A program made the position numbers and the translations under genes. Of a stretch of DNA of 64,000 nucleotides, positions 1-8,987 are shown piece by piece (within the stretch, counting starts at the first letter, position 1; each line of letters opens with the position of its first letter). The stretch comes from Tillandsia leiboldiana (lineage: Eukaryota; Streptophyta; Magnoliopsida; Poales; Bromeliaceae): contig CM055073.1 in the NCBI GenBank assembly GCA_029204045.2, positions 29,250,599-29,314,598 of the forward strand, read 5' to 3'. The notes beneath the pieces were generated by a model. The model was not told where the DNA came from. It did no database searches and was given only the letters and a program-made list of their open reading frames with translations.

Positions 1-9
1 GGTTATGCG

Positions 10-1350
10 TTGAAAACAACTAAGGAAGAAGACGCGGATACATCCTCCTCAGACGATAACGAGAACCTTTCTATGGAGGAATTTGAGAAGCATCTCGCTC
101 TCTTGACAAGGAAGTTTCGCCGCAACTTCCGAAGGGGTAATTCAAGTAAATCTCCATCCTTCGGAAAGTCGAACAAAGGCAAGGGTACTTCAAGTTACAA
201 GTCAAGAAAGCAAGAGAACTTCTCAAAGGATAAGAAAAGTTCAGAGGGACAACTACAATGCTTCAAATATCGAGGCTACGGCCACATTGCAACGGAGTGT
301 CCCAACAAGTATCCGGCAAAGAAGAAGGTGATGCAAGTCGTCACTTGGGATGACAACTCAACGTCAAATGAGTCGTCTTCAAGTGATGAAGAAAAGAGCA
401 CCACGGCATTCCACGCGTCCACATCTTCACCCTTCATGTGCTTTATGGCAAGTACGTCCGAGTCATTGTCCAACTCCACTGTTGAAAAGATTGCAACGGA
501 CAACGAATCGGATGATTCGGAAGGTGAAGATTTTGCTCTAGCCTACCACAGACCTTTACGGGATTCAAAGAAACCGGCTAAGCAAAACAAGGGGTTGAGA
601 GGGAGATTGCAGGATCTCGAAGAAGAAGTAAAAAGGGTAACTTCTCTCTCAACCGATCTTGAAGTGGAAAGGGATAATCTGATAAAAGCAAATGTTTCCC
701 TTCAAGAGTCCAATGAGCAACTCGAGAAGAATTATATAGATATGGTAAACAAAGCAAATTACTTCTTGAAGCTCTACGGCGAGGCCCGACGGAAAAAATT
801 GGAAATGACAGAGACCATTTTCCAACTCAAGGATGACTTACAGCAATTTTCTTCTGGAAGGAGTAAGTTGGATAAACTTCTTGGTCTTGGTCAAACAAAC
901 AAGTTCGGCCTCGGATACAATCGAACTGAAGACAATCTTAGTTCGGTTGGGACAGTCTTTGTGCCTCAGTCGGTATCTCCTCCTCCGACACCGGAATTCA
1001 CGACAACCAACGACAACAAGCCTACTTCATCCTCTTCGGAATCGTCAAGCACAAAGGTATGTTTTCGTTGTAATTTTGCAGGGCACATTGAAAGAAATTG
1101 CAAGATTGGAGCTCAAAGATCAAATCAACCACATCTTGCAACTGCTACCAATAAGTTCACTCCCCGGAATTCAAAGAAGGATTTTTCTAAAGAGAAGAAC
1201 ATTGGTAGTACTTCAAACAAGACGATGACAAAAGAAAAAGATCAATCATACAAGACGTCTTCATCAAGGAAAATTTCTCAACCATTGCCAACATACTCCA
1301 AAACTCAAAAGGTTTGGGTATGCAAAGGTGAAACCCTTCCTTGTCTTTAA
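10..1350 (+). pseudogene. Sirevirus gag, 3' part of element 1 (broken)
   Basis: C-terminal Gag: an acidic/serine-rich stretch, a first zinc knuckle, a long predicted coiled coil (about 585-850), then a second CCHC knuckle (CFRCNFAGHIERNC, about 1060-1101). In the first knuckle the second cysteine is tyrosine (CFKYRGYGHIATEC, about 260-301) while element 2 has cysteine, so zinc binding there is probably lost. An extra A near 1307-1310 shifts the frame, and the ORF ends at 1350 in a different frame from integrase. In Sireviruses the coiled-coil part of Gag is known to bind the dynein light chain LC8; whether this one does is not shown. No protease follows. Confidence 0.85.
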
Positions 1351-3874
1351 TCGTTCTACGATTAAATGTTGTGTAGTTTATGTAGACTATTTTTCTTTCT
1401 TTTGGCCGACCCGTCAACCATCTTTGGGAGGTAAATGGTATGTTTTCTTATTGGTTGATGATTTCTCTAGGTTTTCTTGGGTAGCATTTTTAAAAGAGAA
1501 AGCTGATACGTTTGATTCTTTTCATGAGATTTGCCATCGTATTATGATTGAAAAGAATGAAAAGATCATTCGTGTTAGGAGTGATAGAGGTGGAGAATTC
1601 ATAAATTCTAAATTCATTGATTTTTGCACTTCCAACGGCATAAAACATGAATTCTCAGCACCCTATACACCTCAGCAGAATGGTGTTGTTGAGCGCAAAA
1701 ACAGGGTTGTTCAAGAGATGGCGCGTGTGATGCTTCATAGCCGGAATTTACCGCTACACTTTTGGGCTGAAGCTGTGAACACCGCTGTCTATGTCATTAA
1801 TCGAGTGTATTTGCGCCCAGGAACTTTAAATACACCATATGAGCTGTGGTTTAGTAGAAAACCGGATATCAAATACTTTCGTATCTTCGGGAGTCGATGT
1901 TACATTTTACGTGACCGTGAAAATCTTGGAAAGTTTGACTCTCGAAGTGACGAAGGGATCTTTTTGGGTTATTCTACAAATAGCAGAGCATATCGAGTAT
2001 TTAACATCGAATCTAAAACGATTGTAGAATCTATAAATGTTAAAGTAGATGAAGCTTTTCACTTTGGATCTGGAAAATCTACCCTCGATATCTCTCTAGA
2101 TGATGATACTCCTGTAAGTGCATCTTCTCATGATAATACTTCCAATATTAATGATGCATCTAATGGTTCTTCAAGTTTATCTGATGTGCAGGAATCATCT
2201 CATGTACCTCCGAGTACTCCGTTTCAACAAACGCTACGAATCTCCAAGGATCATCCAGAATCGAATATCATTGGAGATCCACAAGAAGGAGTTAGAACTC
2301 GGAGGCAGTTGGTTTGTGGATTCGCTTGCTACGTATCTTTAATCGAACCAAAGAACTTAGATGAAGCTCTTCAGGATGACTACTGGATTAAAGCAATACA
2401 GGAAGAGCTCCATCAATTTGAGCGAAACAAAGTCTGGGAATTAACGAAGCCTCCAAAGCAACACAATGTGATAGGTACCAAATGGATTTTCAAGAACAAG
2501 AAAAATGAGGATGGTACTATCATCAGGAACAAGGCACGATTAGTTGCTCAAGGCTACTCTCAAGTAGAAGGTATAGACTTTGATGAAACATTCGCCCCTG
2601 TAGCTAGACTCGAGTCCATTCGTATACTATTTGCTATTGCTTGTCATTTTAAAATCAAATTATTTCAAATGGACGTTAAGAGCGCGTTTCTAAATGGTTT
2701 TTTAAATGAGGAAGTTTATGTGGCTCAACCGAAAGGTTTTGTAGACCATAAACAACCTAACCATATTTTTCGTTTGAAAAAGGCTCTTTACGGTCTGAAA
2801 CAAGCACCGCGAGCATGGTACGAAAGGTTGACAAAGCACCTTTTGGAGAAGGGCTATACTCGAGGGGGAGCTGACAGGACTCCCTTTGTGAAGCATTATC
2901 AAAGCAATTTCATTGTAGCACAAATCTATGTCGATGACATTGTATTTGGCGCAACAAGAGATAATGATGCTTCTAAATTCGCGGAGACCATGGAAAGCGA
3001 ATTTGAGATGTCCATGATGGGCGAATTGACTTATTTCCTTGGATTGCAAATTAAACAAAATGATGAAGGTATTCACTTGAGTCAATCCAAGTATTCAATG
3101 GAGTTGGTTAAAAAGTTTGACTTAGAAAATTTGAAGGATTTTCCGACTCCAATGGGAACTAGCCACAAGGGACTTGGAAGTGATTCACAAAGTGAGAATG
3201 TAGACGAGAAACTGTATCGAAGTATGATTGGAAGTCTACTTTACCTCACGGTTAGTCGCCCGGATATATCCTTTAGTGTTGGGATTTGCGCGAGATATCA
3301 ATCAGCACCAAAGGAGGTTCACCTGAAAGCGGTGAAAAGGATCATCCGGTACATCAAAGGATCAATTAATTTCGGAATTTGGTATCCTATGGGAACAAGT
3401 TTGGATATTGTTGGATACTCAGATGCCGATTGGGCAGGATCAGTGGATGATCGGAAAAGCACGAGTGGTGCATGCTTCTATCTTGGCCATTGCCTTGTTG
3501 CATGGCACAGTAAAAAGCAGAATTGCATAGCACTCTCGACTGCCGAAGCGGAATACATTTCTGCTGGAAGTTGTTCAACTCAACTCATTTGGATGAAAAG
3601 CTTATTGAGCGACTTCCGGATTTCAGCATCTTCGGTAACAATTCTTTGTGACAACACAAGTGCAATTAACATTTCTAAAAACCCTGTGTTGCACTCTAGA
3701 ACAAAACAGATTGAACTTAGATATCATTTTCTTAGAGAGCTAGTTGAATCAAATACTCTTCAACTTTCATATATTTCAACTGAGGATCAATTAGCTGACA
3801 TTTTAACAAAACCTTTGGATCAAAAACGTTTCATTCATTTGCGAAAAGCAATTGGAATGCTTTCCTTGAAATAA
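1328..3874 (+). CDS. Sirevirus pol: integrase core, reverse transcriptase, RNase H (element 1)
   Basis: An 848-codon open frame. It begins abruptly in the integrase core: first Asp in LVDDFSRF, second in RSDRGGEF, Glu in QQNGVVERKN. Reverse transcriptase follows (KARLVAQGYSQ, MDVKSAFLNG, catalytic YVDD at about 2926-2937), then RNase H (YSDADWAGS, STAEAEYIS, LCDNTSAI). The N-terminal integrase HHCC finger, the GAG-pre-integrase domain and the whole aspartic protease (no D-S/T-G motif) are absent, and the same gap occurs in element 2. The frame is intact to its stop, but the first ATG and the first 40 or so codons are of doubtful coding origin because gag and pol are normally one frame and are separated here by a 1-bp insertion. 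Could act only with protease supplied in trans. Confidence 0.85.
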   Translation: MKPFLVFNRSTIKCCVVYVDYFSFFWPTRQPSLGGKWYVFLLVDDFSRFSWVAFLKEKADTFDSFHEICHRIMIEKNEKIIRVRSDRGGEFINSKFIDFCTSNGIKHEFSAPYTPQQNGVVERKNRVVQEMARVMLHSRNLPLHFWAEAVNTAVYVINRVYLRPGTLNTPYELWFSRKPDIKYFRIFGSRCYILRDRENLGKFDSRSDEGIFLGYSTNSRAYRVFNIESKTIVESINVKVDEAFHFGSGKSTLDISLDDDTPVSASSHDNTSNINDASNGSSSLSDVQESSHVPPSTPFQQTLRISKDHPESNIIGDPQEGVRTRRQLVCGFACYVSLIEPKNLDEALQDDYWIKAIQEELHQFERNKVWELTKPPKQHNVIGTKWIFKNKKNEDGTIIRNKARLVAQGYSQVEGIDFDETFAPVARLESIRILFAIACHFKIKLFQMDVKSAFLNGFLNEEVYVAQPKGFVDHKQPNHIFRLKKALYGLKQAPRAWYERLTKHLLEKGYTRGGADRTPFVKHYQSNFIVAQIYVDDIVFGATRDNDASKFAETMESEFEMSMMGELTYFLGLQIKQNDEGIHLSQSKYSMELVKKFDLENLKDFPTPMGTSHKGLGSDSQSENVDEKLYRSMIGSLLYLTVSRPDISFSVGICARYQSAPKEVHLKAVKRIIRYIKGSINFGIWYPMGTSLDIVGYSDADWAGSVDDRKSTSGACFYLGHCLVAWHSKKQNCIALSTAEAEYISAGSCSTQLIWMKSLLSDFRISASSVTILCDNTSAINISKNPVLHSRTKQIELRYHFLRELVESNTLQLSYISTEDQLADILTKPLDQKRFIHLRKAIGMLSLK

Positions 3875-5397
3875 ACTTCTTTTTGAAATCTTTGCTTAGG
3901 ATAGGTTTTGTTTTTGTTTTGTTTTGTTCATTATCTATGTTTGTACATAGGACATTAATTGAGCATAGATCATAATTGACTTTAATTGCATCTTTTCGCA
4001 CATTTAGAAATTTATTATGCTTTTGCCATCATAATATTTCACTGTTGCAATGATCATTTATGTTAATTAAATCATCTTCTAAGTGATCAAAGTCAATTTC
4101 TCTCCCAATGATCTCTTGGTATAGTCACTATCTTATTTGACTGCTTAGTCGAGTATGAAATCGAGATCAATTTTTGGTTGAATACTTTATATCTTAAATA
4201 ATTGATAGCCAATTGAGGGGGAGTCAAAGAAATGTAAAATGCTGAAAAGATGTGGAAAGAGTTACATCCCAATGAGGAGTGTGAAAACTACCACCACATG
4301 GAGGAAAGAGCTACCACCTCGGTCGTCCGAGTATTGTGTGCAGCTACCACATGTATACCAAGCATGGTTGTTCAATTTTTGATTAAGTAAAATGCATGTT
4401 GAAATACTTGACTCCGTCAAATTTCAAGGTTGGTATAAGGTGGGATTTTAAAGAAAGATGCTCAAAGAGCCACTCTCTTCAACAGATTGTCTAGATAAAT
4501 TATCTACCATATTTGGGATTTCAAACATCTATTGATCTTTGTATTTCATTTTCTTTACCGAACTGATGATTTGATAAAGGCATTACTCATAGGATCAAGT
4601 TAGATGTAATTGAAGGTGTTCAACTTAAAGGGATTTAATTTTTATAAATTCTCGTTTCATTTTTGGATATTATTGATAGATTTGGCATAATCTATTTCTT
4701 GTTGTATGAAACGATGATTTTTGTTTAAAGTTGATACACAATTGTGCTTACATACTTTTTCTGGATTTTATTGAAATTTTCCTAAATTTTTCTGAAGAAA
4801 AAGTTGGAGCCGATCCGGATCGGGCAAGCTGATCCTGATCCCGAACGCAGGCTTCTTCCTGCGGCTGGCCGATCCGGATCGAAATCTCGATCCGATCCGG
4901 ATCACGGCTAGGGTTTTATTAAGAACAAGAGGGTTTTGATTTCTTTTACCTTAATCTTTTGTTCTCAAGTCTCTAGAGCCTCTCTCTCTAGAACTATTGC
5001 ACCTTGGAGCTTTCCAAACTCAAGTTCTTCGAATACAAGTAAGTTTTATTGATCAAAATCCTGTTTTTCACAGTTTTTCTCTTTTTTCTTCAAAACGTGA
5101 TGAGATTTTTCTATCTTTTTCGTTTTTGAATGGTTTTTGGTCAAATTTCTTTTGAAATAAGAACTTTGGGTAGATTAGTTTTGATTATATGCTAGGTATT
5201 CTCCTGATTAACGGATTTTTAGGCTTCGATTTCTAAAATTTCGGTTTTAGGGCATATAATAAGGATTTTCGAAAATCATGCAATTGATCTATTTTTAAAA
5301 GTCCTTTTGCAAAACTAATTTGATTCTTAGTCTCTCTACATGATTATGATTGTTTGGGTACAATTTTTCAAATCTTTGAAAATTAACAATTTCTCAT
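3875..5397 (+). other. Spacer between pol and env-position ORF
   Basis: AT-rich non-coding DNA of element 1. It holds a polypurine-like run (GAGGGGGAG, about 4214-4222) and a cluster of GATCCGGATC palindromes (4810-4905) resembling those of the LTR. No other open frame of note. Most of it is deleted in element 2. Confidence 0.7.
4810..4905. repeat. Internal cluster of GATCCGGATC palindromes
   Basis: Three exact copies of the 10-base palindrome GATCCGGATC (about 4812, 4871, 4894) and a near copy at 4831, followed by CTAGGGTTTTATT. In the LTR the same palindromes are also followed by CTAGGGTTTCTAACC and the TATA box. This LTR-promoter-like block about 0.5 kb upstream of the env-position ORF may be an internal promoter (inference). 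Confidence 0.6.
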
Positions 5398-6795
5398 GTG
5401 TTCTTGAGTTGGTCTTCACAGGACTTCAATCTTCTTAAGGCATTTGGATCAATGGAATTCTCATGGATCATTCTTTTGTTGGTCACAATAGTGCACACTC
5501 GGGCCACAAACAAATTAAAAAGAGCTAAGAAAACACAACAAAAAGGTGAGTTTCTTCTGATCAGTGACACAGAAGTGGAAGCAGACTATCAAGAGGTAGA
5601 TTGGACTGAATTGACAGATGATGATGACTCATTGACTGAACAAAAGGCGTCTGATGGTTCAAAAGGAAAAGCTTCTGATGGATCAAAAGGAAAGGGACCC
5701 ATGGACAAAGGAAAAGCACCTATGGGTGAACCAACCATCTCTGTGAAAAGAAAACGAGTAACTAGACGCTTTGGACTACGACGAGACGCTGATATTAACA
5801 CGCCGATAGTTCCTGACTCCCCGCCTCGCGTGGAAGGAGTGTTCGTCAGCATGGATCGCCTTCGAGCGTTTGAACGTCGTGAATGCATCGGTGAACGTCA
5901 TGTCAACATTGAAGCTCTCCGAAATCACTCACCTGAGTTTGAAACCTTGATTGAGCAAGCTAATCTCATCCAAGTCTGCCGATTCCCCGAACTACTTGGG
6001 TATTGTTTGTATCGTGTAAGAACCTTTTACACGAATGCAAGACATCTTCGAGAAGATGAAAATGGATCAATGCATTTCTATATAAATATCCAAGGGATGA
6101 AACTTAAAATCACTCCGCAACTAATTGGCGAAGTTCTTGGAATGGAATCTAACACATCGGGACTCAACTTTTTGAAAGGAAGAACTTTGACGAATGCCTT
6201 GTGGCGAACAGTGATAGATAAAATTTGTTTGGAAGGAACGAAATCAGCTAATGGTAAAAGTGTAAAATCCAAACATCTTCGACTGGAGTACCGATTTCTA
6301 AATTTCATCACGTGTTACAACATTCTACCTAACATGCAGACTAAGGTCGTGAGATGGGAGAGACTGCTGTTCCTATATCTCTTAGGTCATCCCTCTGAGG
6401 CTGTAGGATTGAACATGAATATCCCCTACATAATTTGGAATAGAATGTCAAGGTATATTGTGCATCCTCATCCTTCTGAGCGACTTCCGTTTCTGTTAAT
6501 CATCATGAGGATCTTACAAAAGTTTGACATTGATATAAGCTCGACATCTTATCAACACTGTTGGGGGATGATAGATGAGTCAACGATTGTGAAGTCACTT
6601 CACAAATTACCACATGTTACTCCGACACATTCCACTGGAAAGAAACCTTGTGTCGGCACCTCGGCCTCACCGTCCCAACAAGCATCAGAACAAAGGCGAA
6701 TGTCTGAAGAACTCGAGATCATAACGGCATCCCAAATTACATTGACCAAGAAAGTAAATTCAATGAAGGAAATTGATCAAGAACATGTTCACTAA
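5398..6795 (+). CDS. Env-position ORF of Sirevirus, plant 'putative transposon protein' domain
   Basis: 465 codons, intact. Residues about 19-36 are hydrophobic (FSWIILLLVTIVHT), a possible signal anchor. A basic/acidic linker with repeated KASDGSKGK follows, then a globular region (about 175-395) containing FYTNARHLREDENGSMHFYI, ITPQLIGEVLGM and LRLEYRFLNFITCYNILP. These resemble the plant 'putative transposon protein' family (Pfam Transposase_32 type) often found in the third-ORF position of plant LTR elements. Function unknown; it is called env-like by position only. A second Met at 5452 is an alternative start. The gene is missing from element 2. Likely expressed, if at all, from an internal promoter or by splicing. 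Confidence 0.65.
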   Translation: MFLSWSSQDFNLLKAFGSMEFSWIILLLVTIVHTRATNKLKRAKKTQQKGEFLLISDTEVEADYQEVDWTELTDDDDSLTEQKASDGSKGKASDGSKGKGPMDKGKAPMGEPTISVKRKRVTRRFGLRRDADINTPIVPDSPPRVEGVFVSMDRLRAFERRECIGERHVNIEALRNHSPEFETLIEQANLIQVCRFPELLGYCLYRVRTFYTNARHLREDENGSMHFYINIQGMKLKITPQLIGEVLGMESNTSGLNFLKGRTLTNALWRTVIDKICLEGTKSANGKSVKSKHLRLEYRFLNFITCYNILPNMQTKVVRWERLLFLYLLGHPSEAVGLNMNIPYIIWNRMSRYIVHPHPSERLPFLLIIMRILQKFDIDISSTSYQHCWGMIDESTIVKSLHKLPHVTPTHSTGKKPCVGTSASPSQQASEQRRMSEELEIITASQITLTKKVNSMKEIDQEHVH

Positions 6796-7573
6796 GATGG
6801 GTTATAGTGCGTCTGAGGACTCAGACTCGGATAACTAAGTTGTGCTTTAACAATTTTTGTGCAGATTTGTGCAGGCTTTTATCTTTTTAGATTTTAGTTC
6901 AGTTTTTAGGACTTACTCTTAGTTCTAGTTCTTATATTTCGGAACATTTTCTTTGAAATTTTTAACTCTCCTTAAATTTTTGGTAATTTTGGCTTTGTTT
7001 GTGACAAAAAGGGGGAGAGAGTTTAGAGAGAACTTGAACAATGATTGAACAATGATGATGTGAATGTGTGAACATCAAGGTAAGTATCACTTCAACTTTG
7101 ACTTTGGTGAAGGGTAAGTATCACAACTTTGGTTTTTATCTTGTGATTTGTTGCATGTTCCTACTAATTATTCGACTAACTATTTGGACATGTATTATTA
7201 CTAACAAGTTATTTGATTACTAACAAAGCAAAGTTTTGACATTTGGAATTCTATTGTTTAGAAGATATGTCAATATTTGATTGTGATCTTATTACATATC
7301 TGAATTACTCAATGTCATGATGAGCATAAACTCTATCTCTGTTAGGTTTTGAATGCTAAATATTCTTGAGGTATCTAATGATCTCTTTTTGTCAAGAATG
7401 ATTTCTTTGTGCAGAGAGTACAGATGTCTAAGTCTAGAGTCTGTTTTAGGAGTTTATATCTCATGTTTTTAAATTTTTGGATCTCCATTGTAAATTTTTG
7501 TTGTATGGTGATAGCAACAAAAATATCTTTTTGAATTTTCTTTAGTGGATCTGTGTTTTGTCACGAAACCGCC
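6796..7573 (+). other. Spacer downstream of env-position ORF
   Basis: AT-rich untranslated DNA of element 1. A purine tract (AAAAAGGGGGAGAG, about 7005-7018) resembles the true polypurine tract at 7574, fitting the multiple polypurine tracts known from Sireviruses. From about 7173 to 7573 it is shared with element 2 (about 14093-14492). Confidence 0.65.
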
Positions 7574-7584
7574 AAAGGGGGAGA
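7574..7584 (+). promoter_or_regulatory. Polypurine tract of element 1
   Basis: AAAGGGGGAGA directly before the LTR, the primer for plus-strand DNA synthesis. The same tract precedes the last LTR at 14493-14503. Its presence here shows that the central LTR is also the 3' LTR of element 1. Confidence 0.85.
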
Positions 7585-8011
7585 TTGTTACGGAATTTGA
7601 GTTGGCGTAATTTCGTGAAAGGTTCAAGTTTTGAAGATTGAAGGTGAAGAAGGTTGGATCATTTAGCTCAATCTCAAGAAAGAAGAATTCAAAAGGATCA
7701 GGTATGTTTAACTAAAGATTTTTGGTGATCCGAATACTTCTTGTAGTGTAGAAACACCTGGAAGAATTTTTAATTGCATAAAAATCAAAAACTGGTGTTC
7801 GGACATGTTCAGGATCCGGATCAGAGCCAGCGATCCGGATCCCGAAGGATGTTGTTTCATACATTACTTCAATCCGGATCGCAGCATCTCACGATCCGGA
7901 TCCCGAACGTTGAGTTTTCTGAATTGTATGTGTGACACCCCCGGAATTTGGATTAGTCCTCTATATAAATGATATAATAGGACTAAATCTCTAACCCGGC
8001 TATAGCATTTT

Positions 8012-8097
8012 GGATGGTAGCAAGATCCAAGAGGAACATGAGAGTTAAGCGTGCTAGAGCTAGAGTAGTTCTAGGATGGGTGACCCCCTGGGAAGTG
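8012..8097 (+). ncRNA. 5S rRNA-like Pol III unit in left Cassandra LTR
   Basis: Contains the internal control region of plant 5S rRNA: box A AGTTAAGCGTGC (8043-8054), AGAGTAGT...CTAGGATG and box C GGATGGGTGACC (8074-8085), then CTGGGAAGT. The 5' third of 5S rRNA is poorly matched and no T-run terminator follows within the LTR. TATATAAA lies at 7963. It is homologous to 5S rRNA but not a ribosomal gene. Confidence 0.88.
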
Positions 8098-8410
8098 GGG
8101 CGTCACAGTTGGTATCAGAGCCATTCACCAGCCGGAAATGTGAGATGAGTCTCGGCTGAGCCAGGGTTATATAGCGGGTAGAGCGAGGCTCCCCGGCTAA
8201 TGACCGTTGTGAGTGGAGTGCAGCTCCTCACAAGGTCGGCTAAGGCTAGCGAGACGAGTCTCACATCGCCTGGTGCTTGTGAGTGTGCTTGAGCCTGACG
8301 TGGACGTCAGGGCTTAAAGGGGGGAAGAATGTGACACCCCCGGAATTTGGATTAGTCCTCTATATAAATGATATAATAGGACTAAATCTCTAACCCGGCT
8401 ATAGCATTTT

Positions 8411-8496
8411 GGATGGTAGCAAGATCCAAGAGGAACATGAGAGTTAAGCGTGCTAGAGCTAGAGTAGTTCTAGGATGGGTGACCCCCTGGGAAGTG
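8411..8496 (+). ncRNA. 5S rRNA-like Pol III unit in right Cassandra LTR
   Basis: Identical to the unit at 8012-8097, with box A at 8442-8453 and box C at 8473-8484. Pol III transcription from here would read into the Sirevirus palindrome array and promoter. Confidence 0.88.
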
Positions 8497-8681
8497 GGGC
8501 GTCACAGTATGAACGATCCGGATCAGGCATTCCGATCCGGATCCCGAACGAGTGTTTTTCTGGAAACCGTCTTTCTTGCAACTGCAATCCGGATCGCCCA
8601 AATCCGATCCGGATCGCCGTCCGTAAAAATTCCAGAAATGGTAGGTTTTTGATTCTTATCTCCTTCCTAGGGTTTCTAACC

Positions 8682-8689
8682 TATAAATA
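8682..8689 (+). promoter_or_regulatory. TATA box of central Sirevirus LTR
   Basis: TATAAATA in CCTATAAATAGACC, followed about 30 bases later by a pyrimidine/purine start region. It is conserved at 15020-15027 in the last LTR. It sets the transcribed leader as starting near 8712. Confidence 0.75.
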
Positions 8690-8742
8690 GACCCTATGAT
8701 TCATTTTTCGAGGGCAGGCCGTAAATCCAAATAATTCACATA

Positions 8743-8941
8743 GAGCCGTCATAATCAAATATCATCTTTGATACGGCCCTAGATCCACATATAGAGAAGA
8801 AAGGAAATCATTAGAGAATACTCTATGTTTCTTCATCTATATTGATTAGTTTGATTCTAGGTTTTCATACTCACATCTTGAGTTGAATCAAACTAATGAA
8901 TACTTAGATGGTATTTCCTATCTATCTTTGATCTAAGTATT
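8743..8941 (+). ncRNA. Long hairpins at start of Sirevirus leader
   Basis: Three successive inverted repeats downstream of the TATA box. GCCGT...ATCAAA pairs with TTTGAT-ACGGC (about 8743-8775, with a 4-base bulge). A perfect 13-base stem joins 8845-8857 to 8885-8897 (ATTAGTTTGATTC). A perfect 11-base stem joins 8899-8909 to 8931-8941 (AATACTTAGAT). They run directly into the hexaloop array. Confidence 0.7.
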
Positions 8942-8987
8942 CGGCGGATCATCACCACCCAAAAAAACAACGATTTCCCCAAAATCG

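Larger units (their letters stand above)
1..7585 (+). mobile_element. Sirevirus (Ty1/copia) element 1, internal region; 5' part outside window
   Basis: The first base corresponds to position 10171 of element 2, so about 0.7 kb of leader and gag lies to the left of the window. Order: gag, integrase-RT-RNase H, a long spacer, an env-position ORF, a polypurine tract, then the LTR at 7586. A Gag with two zinc knuckles and a long coiled coil, a gene after pol, several polypurine-like tracts and palindromes in the LTR are Sirevirus hallmarks. Near-identical to element 2 apart from single-base changes and a 3.2 kb block (about 3930-7173) missing there. Confidence 0.85.
7931..8506 (+). mobile_element. 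Cassandra-type TRIM retrotransposon carrying 5S rRNA-like LTRs
   Basis: A complete 576-bp element: two identical 177-bp LTRs (7931-8107 and 8330-8506, TGTGAC...GTCACA), a tRNA-Met type primer site (TGGTATCAGAGC, 8110-8121), a 222-bp non-coding middle and a polypurine tract (AAAGGGGGGAAGAA, 8316-8329). It is flanked by the 5-bp duplication GTATG (7926-7930 and 8507-8511); the LTR at 14505 has the empty site with one GTATG. Both LTRs carry a 5S rRNA-like segment, the defining trait of Cassandra TRIMs. It encodes no protein and must use the enzymes of other elements. Identical LTRs indicate recent insertion. Confidence 0.93.
7811..8625. repeat. GATCCGGATC palindrome array of the LTR (split by Cassandra)
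   Basis: About eight exact or near copies of the self-complementary GATCCGGATC upstream of the TATA box, four on each side of the inserted TRIM. In the uninterrupted LTR they occupy 14731-14952. CGG-containing palindromes upstream of the promoter are known as a Sirevirus feature; they may be transcription-factor sites or methylation targets. Confidence 0.75.

Noticed and set aside
8012..8097. Genuine 5S rRNA gene
   Set aside because: Only the internal promoter and 3' half match 5S rRNA, and it is enclosed in paired LTRs with primer site, polypurine tract and target duplication.
8413..8652. 79-codon frame starting MVARSKRNMRVKRA
   Set aside because: It reads the 5S rRNA-like part of the Cassandra LTR and Sirevirus palindromes; not a protein.
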